Below, in pieces: positions 52,741 through 61,843 of a stretch of 64,000 bases of DNA. A program made the position numbers and the translations under genes. Each line of letters begins with the position of its first letter. The stretch's first letter is position 1. Origin of the DNA: Prevotella sp. oral taxon 475 (GTDB taxonomy: Bacteria; Bacteroidota; Bacteroidia; Bacteroidales; Bacteroidaceae); the NCBI RefSeq assembly GCF_018127805.1, contig NZ_CP072334.1, positions 722,001 to 786,000 of the forward strand. Reading direction: 5' to 3'. Under the pieces are notes generated by a model. That model saw only the letters and a list, made by a program, of their open reading frames with translations. It did no database searches and was not told where the DNA came from.

Positions 52741-55389
52741 ATGAATGCAGGAGCATTATTTTATAAGGCGGATCTACATATTCATTCTTATGGAGATGGA
52801 ACAGGTTCTTTTGACGTAACGGATACGTCAAATACTCCACAGGCTATTGTCGAAATGGCAATAGCTAAAGGATTGAAAGTGATAAGTATAACTGACCATA
52901 ATCAATTCTTAAATAGTCTTTATGCTGTTAACTATTCAAAGGATATGGATATACTGGTAATTCCTGGGATAGAGGTTAGTACCACTCAAGGCCACCTTTT
53001 GGTGTATTTTGAGAAAACTGATGAATTGCAGCAATTTTATGGCAAACTAACATTTAACGCAGATAAATCCATTTGTAATCAGGGGATAGCAGAGTGTTTA
53101 AATTTTGCAAAGCAATATGATGGAATTGGTATTCTTGCTCACATTACTCTTGATTCTGGTTTTGAAAAAACTATAAATCGATATGGTCCTCAGATGGATC
53201 AAATTTTTAAATGTAGTAATCTTCTTGGTTTAGAAATAACAGATAAAAAAGACACTAATTTATATACAGATGCTGATGATAAACTTGAACATAAGTCGTT
53301 ATTAAACCTATGGCGTGCTACTATAGATAATCGAATGCATCGTGATTTCGCAAAGTTGATGTCTTCAGATTCTCATACTCTAGATAAACTAGGAAAAAAT
53401 GCTGAAGGAGAAAATAGGCTCACTAGAATTAAAATGCCGACATTAACATTTCGTTCTTTTCGCCTTGCACTGCTAAGTAGTGAATCTAGAGTTAGATTGG
53501 AAGAATGTATACCAGAGCAACATCCCACCATTACGCACATAAAAATAGAAGGAGGCCTTTTAGATGGATTAGATATAGAGTTGAGTCCTAATTTAACCTG
53601 TATTATTGGTAGTAGAGGAACCGGAAAATCAACACTTCTTGAATCAATACGAGAGACTTCTGGCAATTCCTCAAATTCAAAACTTTGTGATTCTGAGGTT
53701 TGGGCACAGAGTATATTGCTTAGTTATTTTGATGAGGCAGGTCAAGCAATTTCTCTACGAAGAGAAAAAAATGCTTCTGTCGTTAATTGTACAGATCCCA
53801 ATAATGGTGTTACTCTAATTCCTCTAGAAAGTTACGGACAAGGAGATACCGCCAGTACTTTACAGCATAGTGATGAAAACCCTAAAGTCATTATAGATTT
53901 CCTTGATTCTTTTTTAAACTTGGATTTATTGCATCAACAAGATAATGAGTACATTAATCTATTGAGATCCAACCAAAGTGAAATGAAGAAATTGCGTATA
54001 AACTTAGCTGCATTACCTGAAGCAAAAAAAGCTTTAACTAACGAACAAAATAAGTTAAAAGAATTAGAGAAGACCAAAGCAGCAGATATTGTAAAATTTC
54101 ATAACGCTTTGATACAGGAAAGGGAATTTAGAAAAACTCTAATAGATCAATTAAATAAGCTTGTTAAAACATATAGAGAGATATTAGGGGATAATTCCTT
54201 GTTCAGAGATGTTGCAGCTATGGACGATGCTAAGGTCATTGTTGGAAAAGAGTATTTTAAAAGTGTGAAATCAATTGTAGATGATTTCAGTAAACTTGTT
54301 GCTCAAAAATCTAACGAACTAAATAGCGAACTAAAGAAAAAAATAGATGAATTAAAGGAGCAATTGAAATTGTGGGGGGCAAAGGAAGCTGAAATTCAGA
54401 GTAAAATTGATGCAAAAAAAATAGAACTAACGCATCAAGGTATTCCTTTTGATTTAGGTAAAATAAATCAAATATCTAAGGATATTCTTGACTATGATAA
54501 AAAGGTAAAACGGCTAATCGAAGATCAAAAGAAATTAGGTGAATTGCAGAAAGAACGACAAGGAATATTAGTAGAACGAGAAAATGTTAGGAAAGAAATA
54601 AACAGAACGCATCTTGCATTTGCACAAAAAATAAATAAAGATTTAAAGTCCTCTATTGATAATTTTTCTATTTCACTAAAGTACCAAGATTCGCGCTATT
54701 CTCCCGAATTTGAGAACGTCCTGAAATTAAAAATGGGGTGGCGTACCTCTCAGGTATCTAAAGCGAAAATTATATCATTAAATCTTTCAATAAATGATTT
54801 TATCCATGCCGTTAAAGTTCGTGATATGGAAATATTTCGAAAGATATTATATAATGGAGAAAGGGTGTTGCAAGACTCTGAAATCAAAAGTTTATTCTCT
54901 ACTATTTTAGAAGATTATAATTATGAAGATTTAGAGTGTTTACCTTATGATGATCTTCCGCAAATAAGAGTAACAAGAATTATACAAAAAGATGGAGCGG
55001 ATATACCGATAGTAAAGTCTATTTCTCAGCTTTCATTAGGCCAGCAGCAATCTGTATTGTTGGGAATTCTAATGTTATCAGATAGTAATAAGCCGTTATT
55101 AATAGATCAGCCTGAAGATAATCTTGATAGTGAATTTATATTCAAAACAATTGTATCAAACTTAAGGAAAATAAAAGAGCATCGGCAGGTTATCATAGTA
55201 ACACATAACCCCAATATTGCAGTTCTTGGTGATGCAGAACTTATCATCCCTCTTAAAAGTACTAACATTCTTTCCATAGTAAATAATGCAGGATCCGTTG
55301 ATGATGTAAATACTATAAGTCAATGTTGCCAAATATTAGAGGGAGGAGAATCTGCTTTTAAACAGAGGAAAAATGTTTATGGATTTTAA
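52741..55389 (+). CDS. PHP phosphoesterase and SMC-like ATPase fusion (TrlF-like)
   Basis: 882 aa. Residues 1-230 form a PHP domain with metal-binding motifs KADLHIHSYGDG, SITDHNQF, GIEVSTTQGHLLVYF and SSDSHTLDKLG. Walker A is in CIIGSRGTGKSTLLE (about residues 285-299). A long charged region (about 400-680) is largely coiled coil. The C-terminus has the ABC signature SLGQQQSVLLGILML and Walker B PLLIDQPEDNLDSEF, then an H-loop (IIVTHNPNIAVLGDAE). This is the build of the TrlF family, found next to type I restriction genes and thought to act in defence or nucleic-acid repair. It lies 13 bp after hsdR. Confidence 0.87.
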   Translation: MNAGALFYKADLHIHSYGDGTGSFDVTDTSNTPQAIVEMAIAKGLKVISITDHNQFLNSLYAVNYSKDMDILVIPGIEVSTTQGHLLVYFEKTDELQQFYGKLTFNADKSICNQGIAECLNFAKQYDGIGILAHITLDSGFEKTINRYGPQMDQIFKCSNLLGLEITDKKDTNLYTDADDKLEHKSLLNLWRATIDNRMHRDFAKLMSSDSHTLDKLGKNAEGENRLTRIKMPTLTFRSFRLALLSSESRVRLEECIPEQHPTITHIKIEGGLLDGLDIELSPNLTCIIGSRGTGKSTLLESIRETSGNSSNSKLCDSEVWAQSILLSYFDEAGQAISLRREKNASVVNCTDPNNGVTLIPLESYGQGDTASTLQHSDENPKVIIDFLDSFLNLDLLHQQDNEYINLLRSNQSEMKKLRINLAALPEAKKALTNEQNKLKELEKTKAADIVKFHNALIQEREFRKTLIDQLNKLVKTYREILGDNSLFRDVAAMDDAKVIVGKEYFKSVKSIVDDFSKLVAQKSNELNSELKKKIDELKEQLKLWGAKEAEIQSKIDAKKIELTHQGIPFDLGKINQISKDILDYDKKVKRLIEDQKKLGELQKERQGILVERENVRKEINRTHLAFAQKINKDLKSSIDNFSISLKYQDSRYSPEFENVLKLKMGWRTSQVSKAKIISLNLSINDFIHAVKVRDMEIFRKILYNGERVLQDSEIKSLFSTILEDYNYEDLECLPYDDLPQIRVTRIIQKDGADIPIVKSISQLSLGQQQSVLLGILMLSDSNKPLLIDQPEDNLDSEFIFKTIVSNLRKIKEHRQVIIVTHNPNIAVLGDAELIIPLKSTNILSIVNNAGSVDDVNTISQCCQILEGGESAFKQRKNVYGF

Positions 55390-55539
55390 AATACATTTCA
55401 TAGTATATGTTTTGATATGGTGATAACATCCAAGATGTTTTCTAATCAATACTACTCAAATTGAGGAAATATTTTTGTACCATGTGAATATAAATCACTG
55501 ATAATCAGCGTAGGATATATTTGAGGAAGAAGTGAAGTA

Positions 55540-55700
55540 GAACAATTCTTCAACAGTAAGGAAGAACGTGCCTGCATTTTACAGCAAAATGCTTGTAGAG
55601 TCAGTAAACCATTATCCAGCGATGCACCTCAATCCTTCAATACCGGCAAATATCATCGCCGACTTTTCGCCGACCTAAATATCTACGACAAAGCGAAAGG
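55540..55700 (+). other. Possible remnant of a coding sequence
   Basis: A plus-strand frame reads FFNSKEERACILQQNACRVSKPLSSDAPQS, then FNTGKYHRRLFADLNIYDKAKG, and then runs into the terminator and tRNA. It has no start codon of its own. It may be a gene tail left at the edge of the island. The sequence from 55390 to 55540 is AT-rich and featureless. Confidence 0.3.
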
Positions 55701-55720
55701 GGTTGATGATCAACCCCTTT
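55696..55720. terminator. Intrinsic terminator hairpin next to tRNA-Pro
   Basis: Perfect palindrome AAAGGGGTTGATGATCAACCCCTTT (stem AAAGGGGTTGAT with a minimal loop), followed on the plus strand by CTTTCTTTTCTG. It can end the plus-strand operon and, less strongly, the tRNA transcript. Confidence 0.8.
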
Positions 55721-55732
55721 CTTTCTTTTCTG

Positions 55733-55805
55733 TCGGGATTACTGGACTCGAACCAGCGACCTCGCGCCCCCCAGACGTGTGCGCTACCAACTGCGCCAAA
55801 TCCCG
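55733..55805 (-). tRNA. tRNA-Pro (GGG)
   Basis: 73-nt cloverleaf on the minus strand. Acceptor stem CGGGATT/AATCCCG, D arm GGCGCAGTTGGTAGCGC, anticodon loop CTGGGGG giving anticodon GGG, T loop TTCGAGT with stem CTGG/CCAG, discriminator A. One A-C mismatch in the anticodon stem. It borders the restriction island. Confidence 0.9.
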
Positions 55806-56101
55806 AACAATGCTTAAAAGCGAGTGCAAAGGTAGAGAATAAATGGGGAAAGACCAAACATTTCAATATATTTTTATCTGCTTTGATTAAAAAATCATGT
55901 AACGAGACTTGCTCGTAACAATGAAAAGAAGCAGACTTATTGAAGAATTGAGCTGCAAACATCCCACAAGCCTATAGTCGAGACGTACGAGTCAGCTCTC
56001 ATCGTCGGAACATCTAACTTTAAAACATCCTACCAACCGATCTTCCTGAAAAGAGACAAGATGGAAGACAACGTGGTGCATCAAGAGCATTTTGACGTAA
56101 A

Positions 56102-56133
56102 GAAAAAGGCGACCCATGCGGATCGCCTTTTTC
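56102..56133. terminator. Terminator after the ferredoxin gene
   Basis: Stem GAAAAAGGCGA/TCGCCTTTTTC with a 10-base loop, T-rich on both strands. Confidence 0.85.
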
Positions 56134-56154
56134 TCTACGTTGTGACAAAGCCTT

Positions 56155-56322
56155 TTAGGGAAGGCTGATAGCCTCACTGGGACAAACACTTGCGCACGTG
56201 CCGCACTCGGTGCAGGCATCTGCGTCGATTTGATAGATGTCGCCTTCAGAGATTGCCTCTACAGGACACTCGGGCAAGCAGGTGCCGCAAGCGATACAGT
56301 CGTTTCCAATTACGTAAGCCAT
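56155..56322 (-). CDS. 2[4Fe-4S] ferredoxin
   Basis: 55 aa. It begins MAYVIGNDCIACGTCLPECPVEAI and repeats the pattern in ACTECGTCASVCPSEAI: two CxxCxxCxxxCP motifs that bind two [4Fe-4S] clusters. This is the size and layout of the clostridial-type ferredoxins used as low-potential electron carriers, for example by pyruvate:ferredoxin oxidoreductase. It is a single-gene unit with its own terminator. Confidence 0.95.
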   Translation of the reverse strand: MAYVIGNDCIACGTCLPECPVEAISEGDIYQIDADACTECGTCASVCPSEAISLP

Positions 56323-56654
56323 AATGATGTCTATTTAATGTTTTTGTATAATAGGTGAATACTCACTTTTGATGATGCAAAGATACAAATTTAAACGATA
56401 CGTACCTAAAAACAATGATTATTTTTTGAGCTTTTCCCTCTTTTTCCTGATCAATCAAGCCTACAGGCACGGTCAAGAGTGCTCTATCGTTTGATTCAAC
56501 CTCTTGCTTGATCATGGAGAAAGCGCGGATTTCTCTCAGTTGTTGCATTCATCAACTTCCAGATCTTCATCCAGATAGATGTCTTCAGAGGTGGAGGAGA
56601 ACTCCAGGAGCACAGTCTCTTTATCATCGATGTGCATCAAGACATGTGCGAATG

Positions 56655-56742
56655 CTTAGCTTTCACACGCCATTTTCTTAGCTTTCGCATGGCGTTTTCT
56701 TAGCTTTTGCACCTCGTTTTCTTAGCTTTTGCAAGCGGATGG
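56655..56742. repeat. 22-bp tandem repeat array, CTTAGCTTTTGCA type
   Basis: Four exact 22-bp units at 56655, 56677, 56699 and 56721 reading CTTAGCTTTYRCA, a variable 5 bases, then TTTT. Same class as 36597-36684. The remainder of 56323-56946 holds no recognisable gene. Confidence 0.9.
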
Positions 56743-56946
56743 GTAACGTCTTGATTTCTTGTTAGATACAGAGTCGGACCCGGATGGAACAGTCGAAGAG
56801 AGAAAAGACACCTTTCGAGAGACAAAGAACGTTTTTGTTCAACCCAACAAACAACATATGAACTTGCTTTGCACTTTGTCGTGGTGAGAAAAGAGCACAA
56901 AAGGCAGGGGTATTGAGCCAAAAAGAGAAAAACAAAGGCCTATCTG

Positions 56947-56978
56947 TTTGATGATGTCAGGTCAATATCCTATCTTTG
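56947..56978 (+). promoter_or_regulatory. Promoter of the CE2-type esterase gene
   Basis: TTTG, 20 bases, TATCTTTG on the plus strand. The -7 element covers 56976, so the frame start there cannot be used and translation must begin at 57033. Confidence 0.8.
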
Positions 56979-57032
56979 TACCGACGCCGACGAGTGGCTG
57001 ATCAGTCTCCCTCATCGCTAACTTTACATTCT

Positions 57033-58232
57033 ATGAAACAAGATTTTTCTCTTTCGCGCACCGTTTTTCCGGTGGGCAAGGCCCTTAAAGGAGGGCGATT
57101 CTTCTCTCGTTCTATCCGCTTTGCGGGCAGATGGCGAGTTGTTCAGCTCGGTGTTATTCTACTTTGGACATCTGTTCTGCCTATTTCGGCGGTGCGGACG
57201 GGAAGCCAATTCAAGGCCACAGATGCGCAGGTGTCTTACATCGGTAGGGTAGAGCGCGACGAACGAGCCGGAACCGTGCGCTACGACTGGGTGGGAACCT
57301 ATCTGCGCGTGGCTTTCACCGGGACGCAAATCGGCATGACGATCGCCGATGAGGGCGAGAGTTGGCACAATGTCTTCATCGATGGAAAATGGATTCGCAA
57401 GATTCGGGTGAGTGGGAAAACGCCGCAACGCATACTTTTGGCTTCCCATCTGGAACGGGGACGACACGAACTGCAACTACAAAAGTGCACCGAGGGCGAA
57501 TATGGTTGCACCCTTGTTGTGGCATTCGATTTGCCCGATGGTGGACAACTGCTGTCTGTGCCGAGGCGTGAGCGGATGATCGAGTTCATCGGCGACTCCT
57601 ATACCTGCGGCTATGGCACAGAGAGCAATCGGGCTACCGACCCTTTCCGCCTCGAAACGGAAAACTGCGACAAGGCCTATGCCTGCATTCTGGCCCGTTA
57701 TTTCGGAGCAGACTATTCGCTCGTGGCCCACTCCGGGCGCGGCATTATTCGCAACTACGGCGACACGGTTCAGGTGTCGAAGGGCAATATGTCGCAACGC
57801 TACGGCCAGCTCTTCGACGAGCACAACACCGTGGCTTACGATTTCAAGGCCTATCGCCCCGATTTGGTCGTGATCAACTTAGGTACGAACGACTTTTCGC
57901 GCGTTGTTACCCCCACTGCCGACCAGTATATCGGGGCCTATGTCAAGCTCATTGCCCGCTTGCGCAGACACTATGGAGAGGTGCCGATAATTTGTGTCAC
58001 GCCGCATTCTCGCAGTCCGCATCTCGCCACTTGTCTTCGGCTCCTGCAACTGCAGGTGGATACCGATAAGAAGGTGCACTTTGCCGAGTTCATGCCAGCT
58101 ATCATTACGCCCGACAAAGACCTGGGGGCCAGCTATCATCCCAACTATAGCGGACAAAAGAAGCTGGCCATGACGCTCATTCCTCTCGTTTCGGCCGTGA
58201 TGGGCTGGGACCTGGAGACGTGGAAGGAATAG
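57033..58232 (+). CDS. CE2-type SGNH acetyl esterase
   Basis: 399 aa; the start at 57033 is fixed by the promoter at 56947-56978. A hydrophobic segment (VVQLGVILLWTSVLPISAV) after about 35 polar residues acts as signal peptide or anchor. Residues of about 60-175 form a jelly-roll domain (RYDWVGTYLRVAFTGTQIGMTIADEG). The SGNH hydrolase follows with the nucleophile Ser in EFIGDSYTCGYG, Gly/Asn in NLGTNDFSR and the catalytic pair in GASYHPNYSGQKKLA. CE2 enzymes remove acetyl groups from xylan and mannan. The gene is alone and on the strand opposite to the mannan operons. Confidence 0.87.
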   Translation: MKQDFSLSRTVFPVGKALKGGRFFSRSIRFAGRWRVVQLGVILLWTSVLPISAVRTGSQFKATDAQVSYIGRVERDERAGTVRYDWVGTYLRVAFTGTQIGMTIADEGESWHNVFIDGKWIRKIRVSGKTPQRILLASHLERGRHELQLQKCTEGEYGCTLVVAFDLPDGGQLLSVPRRERMIEFIGDSYTCGYGTESNRATDPFRLETENCDKAYACILARYFGADYSLVAHSGRGIIRNYGDTVQVSKGNMSQRYGQLFDEHNTVAYDFKAYRPDLVVINLGTNDFSRVVTPTADQYIGAYVKLIARLRRHYGEVPIICVTPHSRSPHLATCLRLLQLQVDTDKKVHFAEFMPAIITPDKDLGASYHPNYSGQKKLAMTLIPLVSAVMGWDLETWKE

Positions 58233-58417
58233 ATGCGGGGCGAGAAAGAAAGGCTGGTGGATGAAAACATGAGAAAAACGACTGGGGCATTCTTGTCGTT
58301 TGCTGCTTCGTCAAAATCGTTGTGCTTGTCTGGTTTGTGCAGATCTGCCGGCGATGGAAGGGGCAATTCTTCATGACGCCGGAAAGAACGTGCCACCAAG
58401 TGATTGCTCATAACAAA

Positions 58418-58450
58418 AAATCCGCCTTGTTTTCAAGACAAGGCGGATTT
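58418..58450. terminator. Terminator between the esterase and protease genes
   Basis: Stem AAATCCGCCTTGT/ACAAGGCGGATTT with a short loop, T-rich on both sides. It lies just beyond the stop of the M6 protease gene. The gap 58233-58417 shows nothing else. Confidence 0.88.
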
Positions 58451-58471
58451 ATTATATCACCGAAAATGGAA

Positions 58472-60316
58472 CTATCGAACGACGAATTTCTGATGGTTCC
58501 TAATGAAAACTCCTTTAGGAAGTTGGTTGATGTCTGTCCCCACATACCTTCCATCGAGGCTGTAGATGCGTCCATCGCCATGATCGGCAGAGGCATCGGC
58601 AGGGTTTGAGGGAATGTCGGTGCTGGGAAACTTCTGAAGAAAATCGAAATAAACGGCGTTGCTCTTGAGGTTGATGTTGTAGATAGGCTTGTTGAGCAGA
58701 CCGCCATTCCAAGGTGCATAATTCACAAGAGCGGAGGCATCGGTCAGTTCGGTCACCTGTTTACTACCGGGGAAAAGGTCGCCCCTTCGTTGTGCATTGT
58801 AAGCTTTTGATGAGAGATAGGGGGCCGGGGGAGTGCCAGACTTCCGCCGATACGAACTCACCAGCAGGCCGTCGGCAGGGACAATCGTCATGCGAGGCTT
58901 CTTCTTCACGTTGTTCACAGAGTTGGTTCCGATGCTGAACACCGAGAATGGGGCCTCATCATAGTTGACGTGGCATACCATCATGCCGCCGGGCAGTGCC
59001 CCGTTCCAACCTTGACTCTCAATGGCCTGAACGATATAGTATTCGTTGGCACCGGCAGTGCTCATGATGCGATAGGCTTTGCCGCCCCGATCGATGTTTT
59101 CGAGCTTCACTTGCTGCGCCGAACTCAGCGTTTCAATCGTCAGCCAGCCCATTTGTTCGCGTTCCCAGGCTGTGTAGGCCGTTGGCGTATAGCCGTTGCC
59201 CAGATATAGACCGTTGTCCATCACACTCCAGTCTTCCATGCCTTGATTGTCGTAGGCATCGAGATCGCGTTCGCTACCCTTTGTCCAGTAGACGGTAGGA
59301 TAAAAGTCGGGCAGTCCCATGCAGTGGGAAAACTCGTGGCAGAACAGTCCCACGCCATTGATTGCCACGCCTGTTGTCGAGGGGATGGATTGACCGGGTG
59401 AGGCATTCAGCTCGTTGCTGATTCCCGCAAGTCGAATGTGCTTCCCGTCTTTTTGCACCGAGCCGTCCATCACAAAGGCTTTGGCCCAAAGCAGAGACTG
59501 GTCGCCGGCAGTCTGTTCGCCATATCCGGCGTAGACGATATAAACCAAATCTACGTTGCCATCGCCGTCGGCATCATACTGCGAGAAGTCGATCTGCGCA
59601 TCGGCCAACGAACAAGCGTCGGCCACCAACTCGCGATACCGCTCGGAGGAAGACGATCCTCCGCCGTAATAGGCCACCGTATGCGGAAGCGTCACGGGAC
59701 CATAGAGGTCGAATTGTGGCGTAAATGTTCCGCCACTCATGTCCGAAAAATATTTCCGCACACTGCCTATGTTTTTCTGTTCCCAGCTGCCCAGGTCTTG
59801 TTGCGCCGTCATGGCGTTGAGATACTGGTCGAAAGCTTGTCGGGCCGGAACCTTAAAAGACCGGTCGGAGAACTCGACGAGTATCACTACGGCCTTTGGA
59901 GACCCCGTATGCGGAAAGAAACGAAATCCGTTTCCTGCCGGAATGCCGCGCGTCTGTGCCTTCTCGGCCTCCATTTGCTTGGCTCGCAAGAAGGCTTCGC
60001 GGTTCTGCTGTTGGCATAGGGCTTGTTCTTCTGCTCCGCGCAACTCTGCATTGTGGGCCAATTGCTGGGTAGCCACGGCCCGTCCGTCGGCATCGATTCG
60101 TGCCACGAAATAGTTTTTGCCCGTCTGTACCAGTACTACGCCATCGAGTGTGGAAAGCCAGTTGCAGTCGGCATCTCCATTGATGCGTAGGGTGAGCTTT
60201 GTTCCATCGGTCTGCCGCACCTCGATGGGATAGGGTAACCCTTTCGATGCCCAGCCCATTACACTACAAAAGAGGAGGAGAAAGAGTAATACTGTTTTCT
60301 TCATACTTGATTTCAT
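58472..60316 (-). CDS. Secreted M6-family metalloprotease
   Basis: About 614 aa. A signal peptide (MKKTVLLFLLLFCSVMGWA, start 60304 or the in-frame 60316) leads into a region with the N-terminal fold of immune-inhibitor-A-like proteases (LPYPIEVRQTDGTKLTLRINGD). The zinc motif HEFSHCMGLPDFYPT (about residues 305-320) with a downstream Asp/Met region (GMEDWSVMDNGLYLGNGYTPTAYTAWEREQMGW) is diagnostic of M6. The end IYSLDGRYVGTD, then GVFIRNHQKFVVR is the same sorting-like tail as in the BspA-like proteins. It probably degrades host or prey proteins outside the cell. Promoter at 60342-60373. Confidence 0.88.
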   Translation of the reverse strand: MKSSMKKTVLLFLLLFCSVMGWASKGLPYPIEVRQTDGTKLTLRINGDADCNWLSTLDGVVLVQTGKNYFVARIDADGRAVATQQLAHNAELRGAEEQALCQQQNREAFLRAKQMEAEKAQTRGIPAGNGFRFFPHTGSPKAVVILVEFSDRSFKVPARQAFDQYLNAMTAQQDLGSWEQKNIGSVRKYFSDMSGGTFTPQFDLYGPVTLPHTVAYYGGGSSSSERYRELVADACSLADAQIDFSQYDADGDGNVDLVYIVYAGYGEQTAGDQSLLWAKAFVMDGSVQKDGKHIRLAGISNELNASPGQSIPSTTGVAINGVGLFCHEFSHCMGLPDFYPTVYWTKGSERDLDAYDNQGMEDWSVMDNGLYLGNGYTPTAYTAWEREQMGWLTIETLSSAQQVKLENIDRGGKAYRIMSTAGANEYYIVQAIESQGWNGALPGGMMVCHVNYDEAPFSVFSIGTNSVNNVKKKPRMTIVPADGLLVSSYRRKSGTPPAPYLSSKAYNAQRRGDLFPGSKQVTELTDASALVNYAPWNGGLLNKPIYNINLKSNAVYFDFLQKFPSTDIPSNPADASADHGDGRIYSLDGRYVGTDINQLPKGVFIRNHQKFVVR

Positions 60317-60341
60317 TGTCATTCTTTCTTTAATTTTCCCG

Positions 60342-60373
60342 CAAAGGTACGGCATTTTAGCGAGATGAACAAG
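60342..60373 (-). promoter_or_regulatory. Promoter of the M6 protease gene
   Basis: Minus strand: CTTG, 20 bases, TACCTTTG, about 25 bp before the first in-frame ATG. Confidence 0.7.
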
Positions 60374-60397
60374 GGTAGACAACTTCCTCTTCTCTAT

Positions 60398-61843
60398 CTA
60401 CCACGTATCCGTCCTGAATGGAATAAGCGGTAGCGCGGCCATGTTTTTGACGTTGCCCAGTTGGAAATTGCGGTAGCAATAGCGTACGGCCACGGGTTTG
60501 GAAACAGCCTTTGAGGTGAGCCGAAACTTGTTGTGGCGAACGTAGGTGGCATGGGCGGGATGGAAAATGCGGTCTGTACCCGCCATCTCAAACCCTTCAT
60601 AGTTGGCCTGAGGCACAATGCCTGTGTAGGTGTCTTTAAGATGTATCACGCAGGTATCGCCCTTTATCTCCAACCTTTCGAACGTAGGATGCTTGTACAT
60701 CACGCCCTCACAGCCATAATAACGGGCTAAAGCCGTGAGCGCAAGACGTTCGCCGATGGGACGTTTTTGTGTGGGATGTATCTGCCTAACTTCGTAGGGA
60801 TACACCAAATCATTGGTGCTTATCATGGCGCAATTCGGAATTTCGAGGCTGGCCTTGTATTGCTGTTCGCGTATGAAGGCTGCGCTAATTCCCATTTCGC
60901 CCTCGTAACGATGGGGCGCAATCTCGACTATGAGCATCAACATACTGTCCGAAAAGTGCTTGCGCCATTGCTGTGCCAGTAGCTTTAATCGTTCGCCATA
61001 AGTGTTGGGGTTGTGGTCTACGTTGGCACAACCTTGATAATAGAGCACGCCCCGCACGCCATAGTTCAGTATCGGATGAAAGGTGCCGTTGCCCCAAAGT
61101 AGTGGGCGCAGCCATTCGCGTGGATATTTGCGGGAAAGCTGTGCCGAGTCGGTGGGCTCGTCGGTGTATTTGCGCAGGTTTTCGGCGTTTAGCCAACTCT
61201 CAACCATCGTTCCGCCCTTGTTGGCTAGCACCAATCCTACGGGTATTTGCAGGGCTTGTGCCAATCGTTGGGCGAAAAAGAAGCCCACGGCCGAACAGTC
61301 GCTCACCGTTTTGGGGCTCATATCCACCCATTCGCAGGGCGTATCTTCGAGCGGAACGCTACTCATTCGCGGTGGAATTTTAACGTAACGCACGCCCCGC
61401 ATGTTGGCCGATGCCCATACAGCATCTTGATAACCCTCAACGGGACACTCGTTAAAGCCGCGAACGGGCATCTCCATGTTGCTTTGTCCGGCGCAAACCC
61501 ACACCTCGCCAGCTAGCATGTTGTTGATGGTTGTTGGCTGTCCGTCGCTGAATGTGATGCTCAAAGGATGGAAACTCGCTTTGGGTGTGCGTAGCACAAC
61601 ACGCCATTGTCCTTGCGAATCGCTTTTCACCGTCACCCTTTTTTCTTGCCATGTGGGTGCGATGGTTACGTTGGTATTGGGCGTAGTCCATCCCCAGAAG
61701 CAGAAATCGGCCTGTTGTTGCACCACCATCCCATCCGAAAGGATGTGCGGAAGCCTGATTTTTGCCTGCAAAGGCATGGTTGCCAGGCATGCAACCATAG
61801 CCACAAGTAGGCGTAAACGTAGTGAAAAAGCCATTTTTTTCAT
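60398..61843 (-). CDS. Sialate O-acetylesterase-family carbohydrate esterase
   Basis: 481 aa with signal peptide (cleaved near MPLQAKIRLP). An N-terminal beta-sandwich (LPHILSDGMVVQQQADFCFWGWTTPNTNVTI) is followed by an SGNH-type hydrolase with the nucleophile Ser in VWVCAGQSNMEMPVRG (about residue 118) and GVRGVLYYQGCANVD further on. Members remove O-acetyl groups from sialic acid or plant glycans; here the mannan neighbours suggest acetylated mannan. The ATG overlaps the stop of the GH26 lipoprotein gene (ATGA), so they are coupled. Confidence 0.88.
   Translation of the reverse strand: MKKMAFSLRLRLLVAMVACLATMPLQAKIRLPHILSDGMVVQQQADFCFWGWTTPNTNVTIAPTWQEKRVTVKSDSQGQWRVVLRTPKASFHPLSITFSDGQPTTINNMLAGEVWVCAGQSNMEMPVRGFNECPVEGYQDAVWASANMRGVRYVKIPPRMSSVPLEDTPCEWVDMSPKTVSDCSAVGFFFAQRLAQALQIPVGLVLANKGGTMVESWLNAENLRKYTDEPTDSAQLSRKYPREWLRPLLWGNGTFHPILNYGVRGVLYYQGCANVDHNPNTYGERLKLLAQQWRKHFSDSMLMLIVEIAPHRYEGEMGISAAFIREQQYKASLEIPNCAMISTNDLVYPYEVRQIHPTQKRPIGERLALTALARYYGCEGVMYKHPTFERLEIKGDTCVIHLKDTYTGIVPQANYEGFEMAGTDRIFHPAHATYVRHNKFRLTSKAVSKPVAVRYCYRNFQLGNVKNMAALPLIPFRTDTW

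Noticed and set aside
55992..56219. Minus-strand frame of 75 codons near the ferredoxin
   Set aside because: It overlaps the ferredoxin gene in a different frame and lacks any motif; the CxxCxxCxxxCP frame is the real one.
56976..57032. Upstream start of the CE2-type esterase
   Set aside because: It falls inside the -7 promoter element, so the codons would not be transcribed.
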